Shown here piece by piece: positions 4,389 through 8,075 of a stretch of 8,075 nt of DNA. The DNA is from Rhodothermaceae bacterium. GTDB taxonomy: Bacteria > Bacteroidota > Rhodothermia > Rhodothermales > Rubricoccaceae. The position numbers and the translations under genes were made by a program. Every line of letters begins with the position of its first letter. Positions within the stretch are counted from its first letter, which is position 1. The notes below the pieces were generated by a model. The model saw only the letters and a program-made list of their open reading frames with translations, had not been told where the DNA came from and did not search any database. The DNA lies in contig JABDIZ010000379.1 in assembly GCA_013003465.1 (NCBI GenBank), positions 1 through 8,075 of the forward strand, read 5' to 3'.

Positions 4389-7300
4389 ATGTCGCTTCGC
4401 TTCTATCTCCTCGCGCTCGCATTTCTCCTCGCCACGCTCCCTGTCGCTGCACAGGAGGAAGACGAGGGGTGGGACGTCAACGCCGCGCACGGCCCGACGG
4501 AGACGGTCGCCTTCACCGTGACCGAAGGCACGTGGATGAACCTCGACGTAAGCCCCGATGGGCAGACGATCGTCTTCGATCTGCTTGGCGATCTCTACAC
4601 GCTACCCATTACCGGAGGGCAGGCGACGCGCATCACCTCGGGTCCGGCCTTCGACATCCAGCCGCGGTTCTCGCCCGACGGCCGCCACCTCGCGTTTACG
4701 AGCGACCGGGCGGGCGGCGACAACCTCTGGATTGCCCGCGCCGATGGCTCGGATGCCGAGCAAGTCACGAAGGAGGACTTCCGCCTCCTCAACGGCCCGG
4801 CCTGGACGCCCGACGGGCAGTACCTCCTCGGGCGCAAACACTTCACGAGCACGCGCTCGCTCGGCGCGGGCGAGGTTTGGCTCTACCACACGTCGGGCGG
4901 CGCGGGCCTCCAGCTCACCGAGCGCCGCAACGACCAGCAGGACCAGGGCAACGAGATCGCTGTCAGTCCCGATGGGCGGTACGTCTACTTCGCCGAAGAC
5001 AACACGGGTGGCTCCACGTTCCAGTACAACAAGGACCCCAACAGCGGCATCTACGCCATCAAGCGCCTCGACCGCGAGACGGGCGAGGTCGAGACACTGC
5101 TGAGTGGACCGGGCGGCGCCTCGCGCCCGCAGCCGAGCCCGGACGGGCGGCACCTCGCCTTTGTCCGCCGCGTGCGCACAGAGACCGTCCTGTTCCTCTA
5201 CGATCTGGAAACCGGCGCGCAGATGCCCCTCTTCGACGGCCTCAGCCCCGACCAGCAGGAGACGTGGGCTGTCTTCGGGACCTACCCTGGCTTCGCATGG
5301 ACGCCTGACGGTGAATCGCTCGTGTTCTGGGCACAGGGCGGCCTGCACCGCCTCGATGTGGCGACGCGTGAGCTCACAGGCATCCCGTTCGAGGTCGCCG
5401 TCGAGCAGACGATCACCGAGGCCGTGCGCTTTCCCGTGGACGTGGCGCCCGAGCGCTTCCAGGTGCGGATGATGCGCGACGCGGCGACCTCGCCGGATGG
5501 CCGCACGCTGGTGTTCCACGCCGTGGGGTATCTGTGGAAAATCCTCTTGCCCGACGGTGAGATCACACGCCTGACGGACCAGTCCGACCACTTCGAGTAC
5601 GACCCGGTCTTCTCGCCCGACGGCCGTACGCTCGTCTACACCACCTTCAACGACGAGGACTACGGCGCCATTCGCACGGTCGCGCTCGACGGGGGGCAGA
5701 GCCGCACGCTCACCACCGAGCCTGGGCACTACTTCACACCCCGCTTCTCCGATGACGGGGGTCGCATCGTCTTCCAGAAAGGCGGCGGCAACGGCCTGCG
5801 CGGGCCTCTCTACGGTGTCGAGACGGGGTTGTACTGGATGGACGCGCGCGGTGGGCAGATGAACCACATCACCGACTCGGGCCGCGAGCCGCGGTTCTCG
5901 CCCGATGGCGAGCGCGTGTTCTTCCTGACCGGCGGTGGGCTGAGCAAGGAATACAAGAGCATCGACGTAGACGGCAGCGACGAGCGGACGCACTTCACGC
6001 TCAAGTATCCGACCACCGTGGTGCCGAGCCCGGACGGCGAGTGGGTCGCCTTCACGGAAGCATTCAACGTCTACGTCGCCCCCTTCCCGCGCATCGGCGG
6101 CGACTTCGACCTCAACAAGGACACGCGCGCGCTCCCCGTCACGCGCGTCAGCCGCGACGCTGGGACCGAACTGCACTGGGTGGACGATGACACCATCCGC
6201 TGGCTCATCGGCCCCGAGGTCTACACGCGCGACCTCGACGACGCCTTCGCCTTCCGCCCCGGCGCCCCCGAGGAGCTGCCCGACCCCGATTCGGTTGGGA
6301 CCATGCTCGGCATGACGCTGCCGCACGATCAGCCCGAGGGCACGATGGCGCTCGTCGGCGCGCGGCTCATCACGATGAACGGCGACGAGGTAATCGAGGA
6401 TGGGACCATCGTCGTGGAGGGCAACCGCATCACGGCCGTTGGGCCGCGTAGCGCGGTGAGCGTGCCCGCGGGTGCGCTCACCGTCGACGCGGCGGGCCAC
6501 ACGATCATGCCGGGGTTCGTGGACGTGCACGCGCACGCGGGGCACTTCTTCAGCGGGCCGCTGCCGCGCGCCAACTGGTACCATTACGCCAACCTCGCCT
6601 ATGGCGTGACGACGATGCACGACCCCTCGGCCACTACCGAGACGGTCTTCAGCCTCGCCGAGCTGGTCAAGGCGGGTGAGGTCGTTGGGCCCCGCGTGTT
6701 TTCCACCGGTACGATCCTCTACGGCGCCGACGGTGACTTCCGGGCGACGGTCAACTCGCTCGACGACGCGCGTTCGCACCTGCGCCGGATGCAGGCCGTC
6801 GGCGCGATCTCGGTCAAGAGCTATAACCAGCCGCGCCGCGACCAGCGCCAGCAGGTGCTCCAGGCCGCCCGCGAGCTTGGGATGAACGTCGTCCCCGAGG
6901 GCGGCTCGACGTTCATCCACAATGTCAACATGGTCATCGACGGACACACCGGGATCGAGCACGCCATGCCCGTCGCGCCGCTCCACGACGACGTGCTCTC
7001 GCTCTGGGGCGCCACCGAGGTCGGCTACACGCCCACGCTCGTCGTCGGCTACGGCGGCCTCTGGGGCGAGAACTACTGGTACGCCCACACCAACGTGTGG
7101 GAGGATGAACGCCTGCTGACCTTCACGCCGCGCGGCGTCGTGGATGCCCTCAGTCGCCGCCGCACCATCGCGCCCGACGACGAGTACTGGCACATCACGC
7201 TGGCCGAGTCGGCGAAGGCGCTGACCGACCGGGGCGTGCGCGTCAACCTCGGGGCGCACGGGCAGATGCAGGGCCTCGCGGCGCACTGGGAACTGTGGAT

Positions 7301-7643
7301 GTTCGGCCAGGGCGGCATGACGAACCACGAGGCGCTCCGCGCCGTCACGCTCAACGGCGCGTGGTACGTCGGCCTCGACGGCGACCTCGGCTCCCTCGAA
7401 GCTGGCAAGCTGGCTGACCTGATCGTGCTCTCGGAGAACCCGCTCGACGACCTGCGGAACAGCACGTCCATCCGCTACGTGATGGCGAACGGCCGCCTCT
7501 ACGATTCCATGACGATGAACCAGATCGCCCCGACGGCCATTGAGCGGCCCGCCTTCTGGTTCGAACGCGAGGGGTCGAGCGACGCTGCCGTCTGGCAGTC
7601 CCTCGGTCTCGACGCGCCGCACTGCGCGGCTGAGGGCTCGTGA
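4389..7643 (+). CDS. Secreted TolB-like beta-propeller / amidohydrolase fusion (1084 aa)
   Basis: A signal peptide (MSLRFYLLALAFLLATLPVA, cleavage likely after A-A at about 21) sends it to the periplasm or beyond. PD40/TolB blade motifs ([ST]-P-D-G type) begin at residues 55, 95, 140, 193, 250, 305, 368, 409, 454 (SDDG), 504 and 547. A degenerate one lies near 590-615, so two six-bladed propellers are likely. The amidohydrolase part starts near 652 (MALVGARLITMNGD), with the metal motif H714-A-H716 in DVHAH, the candidate carbamylated lysine K810 (VKSYN), E837 (VVPEGG), H853 and H858 (GHTGIEH) and H957 (LGAHGQ). It ends with the usual LEAGKLADLIVL strand. Most relatives use His where E837 lies and Asp where H957 lies. 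The 1000-1100 aa length is usual for this fusion as I recall it. The substrate is unknown; a cyclic amide or peptide-like compound is a family-level guess. The start at 4389 gives the signal peptide, unlike the in-frame GTG at 4341. Confidence 0.93.
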   Translation: MSLRFYLLALAFLLATLPVAAQEEDEGWDVNAAHGPTETVAFTVTEGTWMNLDVSPDGQTIVFDLLGDLYTLPITGGQATRITSGPAFDIQPRFSPDGRHLAFTSDRAGGDNLWIARADGSDAEQVTKEDFRLLNGPAWTPDGQYLLGRKHFTSTRSLGAGEVWLYHTSGGAGLQLTERRNDQQDQGNEIAVSPDGRYVYFAEDNTGGSTFQYNKDPNSGIYAIKRLDRETGEVETLLSGPGGASRPQPSPDGRHLAFVRRVRTETVLFLYDLETGAQMPLFDGLSPDQQETWAVFGTYPGFAWTPDGESLVFWAQGGLHRLDVATRELTGIPFEVAVEQTITEAVRFPVDVAPERFQVRMMRDAATSPDGRTLVFHAVGYLWKILLPDGEITRLTDQSDHFEYDPVFSPDGRTLVYTTFNDEDYGAIRTVALDGGQSRTLTTEPGHYFTPRFSDDGGRIVFQKGGGNGLRGPLYGVETGLYWMDARGGQMNHITDSGREPRFSPDGERVFFLTGGGLSKEYKSIDVDGSDERTHFTLKYPTTVVPSPDGEWVAFTEAFNVYVAPFPRIGGDFDLNKDTRALPVTRVSRDAGTELHWVDDDTIRWLIGPEVYTRDLDDAFAFRPGAPEELPDPDSVGTMLGMTLPHDQPEGTMALVGARLITMNGDEVIEDGTIVVEGNRITAVGPRSAVSVPAGALTVDAAGHTIMPGFVDVHAHAGHFFSGPLPRANWYHYANLAYGVTTMHDPSATTETVFSLAELVKAGEVVGPRVFSTGTILYGADGDFRATVNSLDDARSHLRRMQAVGAISVKSYNQPRRDQRQQVLQAARELGMNVVPEGGSTFIHNVNMVIDGHTGIEHAMPVAPLHDDVLSLWGATEVGYTPTLVVGYGGLWGENYWYAHTNVWEDERLLTFTPRGVVDALSRRRTIAPDDEYWHITLAESAKALTDRGVRVNLGAHGQMQGLAAHWELWMFGQGGMTNHEALRAVTLNGAWYVGLDGDLGSLEAGKLADLIVLSENPLDDLRNSTSIRYVMANGRLYDSMTMNQIAPTAIERPAFWFEREGSSDAAVWQSLGLDAPHCAAEGS

Positions 7644-8075
7644 TGGGCGAACCCCTCGACGCCTCTACCTCGTCAGAGACTCGATTGCCTGTGCCGCGCC
7701 CGAAGCGGTGGGACTGGCGGCCGAAGCTCCGCTGGTTCGGGGCCGAGATCGTCGTCGTCGTGCTCGGCGTGCTCACCGCCGTCGGCATCAATGCGTGGTG
7801 GCAGGGGCAGCAGGACGCCGCCAGCGAGGCCAACTACCTCGCGCTCATCAGCCGCGACCTCGGCCAGATGATCGACGACCTCGAAAGCTTGGAAGCCTTT
7901 GAAACAAGCCAGATCGAGGACGGCTTCGCAGCCTACCGAACCATCTCCGATGGGGACCGCTCCCCCGAAGGCCGCGCGCTGATCTCCGACGTGGTTACGA
8001 ACCTGACCCTCAGGCGGACGATGCGGCTCACGAATCCGGCTTATCAAGACCTTCTGAGCACGGGCAACCTCGACC
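7643..8075 (+). CDS. Single-span membrane protein, DUF6090-like, cut by right edge
   Basis: The ATG at 7643 overlaps the stop of the upstream gene by one base (TGATG), and 144 codons stay open to the window end. A basic, Trp-rich cytoplasmic segment (KRWDWRPKLRW, about 21-31) leads into one membrane helix (about residues 32-53, GAEIVVVVLGVLTAVGINAWW). Q-G-Q-Q-D-A-A-S-E-A-N-Y-L-x-L-I-x-R-D-L then follows, and a helical extracytoplasmic region with LTNPAYQDLLSTGNLD at the edge. The order of FxxE[FI]-hydrophobic-GVL-A-hydrophobic-N-W-W, then a Y-L-x-x-x-x-x-D-L helix and a later x-Y-x-x-L-x-x-x-G, is what I recall for DUF6090-like proteins of Bacteroidota and relatives. Their function is not established. 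The 1-bp overlap implies translational coupling with the propeller-amidohydrolase. The C terminus is missing, so total length is unknown. Confidence 0.82.
   Translation, partial: MGEPLDASTSSETRLPVPRPKRWDWRPKLRWFGAEIVVVVLGVLTAVGINAWWQGQQDAASEANYLALISRDLGQMIDDLESLEAFETSQIEDGFAAYRTISDGDRSPEGRALISDVVTNLTLRRTMRLTNPAYQDLLSTGNLD

Noticed and set aside
4602..7622. Antisense open frame of 1006 codons opposite the propeller-amidohydrolase gene
   Set aside because: The plus frame carries a signal peptide, repeated PD40 motifs and amidohydrolase motifs. The antisense frame gives a low-complexity Arg/Val/Glu/Asp-rich product and is open because nearly every sense codon ends in G or C.

Overview
The window looks like chromosomal DNA from a high-GC, marine-type member of the Bacteroidota, most likely the Rhodothermia side of that phylum. 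This is inferred from four things: strong G/C bias at third codon positions in the large gene; mostly absent Shine-Dalgarno sequences; a tRNA without an encoded CCA end; and two protein types that I recall as common there (a TolB-type propeller fused to an amidohydrolase, and a small single-span protein of the DUF6090-like kind). No species can be named from the sequence alone.

Left part, minus strand (1-1139). The left edge cuts through what appears to be the first 22 codons of a tyrosine recombinase (phage-type integrase) reading out of the window. About 130 bp away is a complete tRNA-Leu(CAA) gene whose 3' end faces the integrase, separated from it by a terminator-like hairpin. This is the usual layout at the end of an element inserted at a tRNA gene. 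Next come two very small lipoprotein genes, one Pro/Thr/Glu-rich (91 aa) and one extremely acidic (87 aa). Each has its own strong intrinsic terminator. The two share a leader pattern (GC-rich tetraloop hairpin, then ATCACCC directly against the ATG) and terminators of very similar design placed 28-29 nt after the stop.

Right part, plus strand (1364-8075). Four genes run rightward. The first is a 12-helix MFS (DHA1-like) transporter, whose start codon lies 9 nt after a hairpin with six T residues. The second is a 550-aa exported, probably lipid-anchored protein of unknown family, with an internal Gly/Ala-rich helical hairpin. The third is a 1084-aa secreted protein with two TolB-like beta-propellers (11 clear PD40 motifs and a weak twelfth) joined to an amidohydrolase domain whose metal-site residues deviate from the textbook pattern. 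The fourth starts inside the stop codon of the third (TGATG) and runs off the right edge; it is a single-span membrane protein resembling DUF6090-like proteins. The last two are probably translationally coupled. I cannot show that the MFS gene and the 550-aa gene belong to the same transcript.

No CRISPR array, insertion sequence, rRNA or replication origin is visible. The most distinctive items are the probable integrase/tRNA-Leu element junction and the matched pair of small lipoprotein cassettes.
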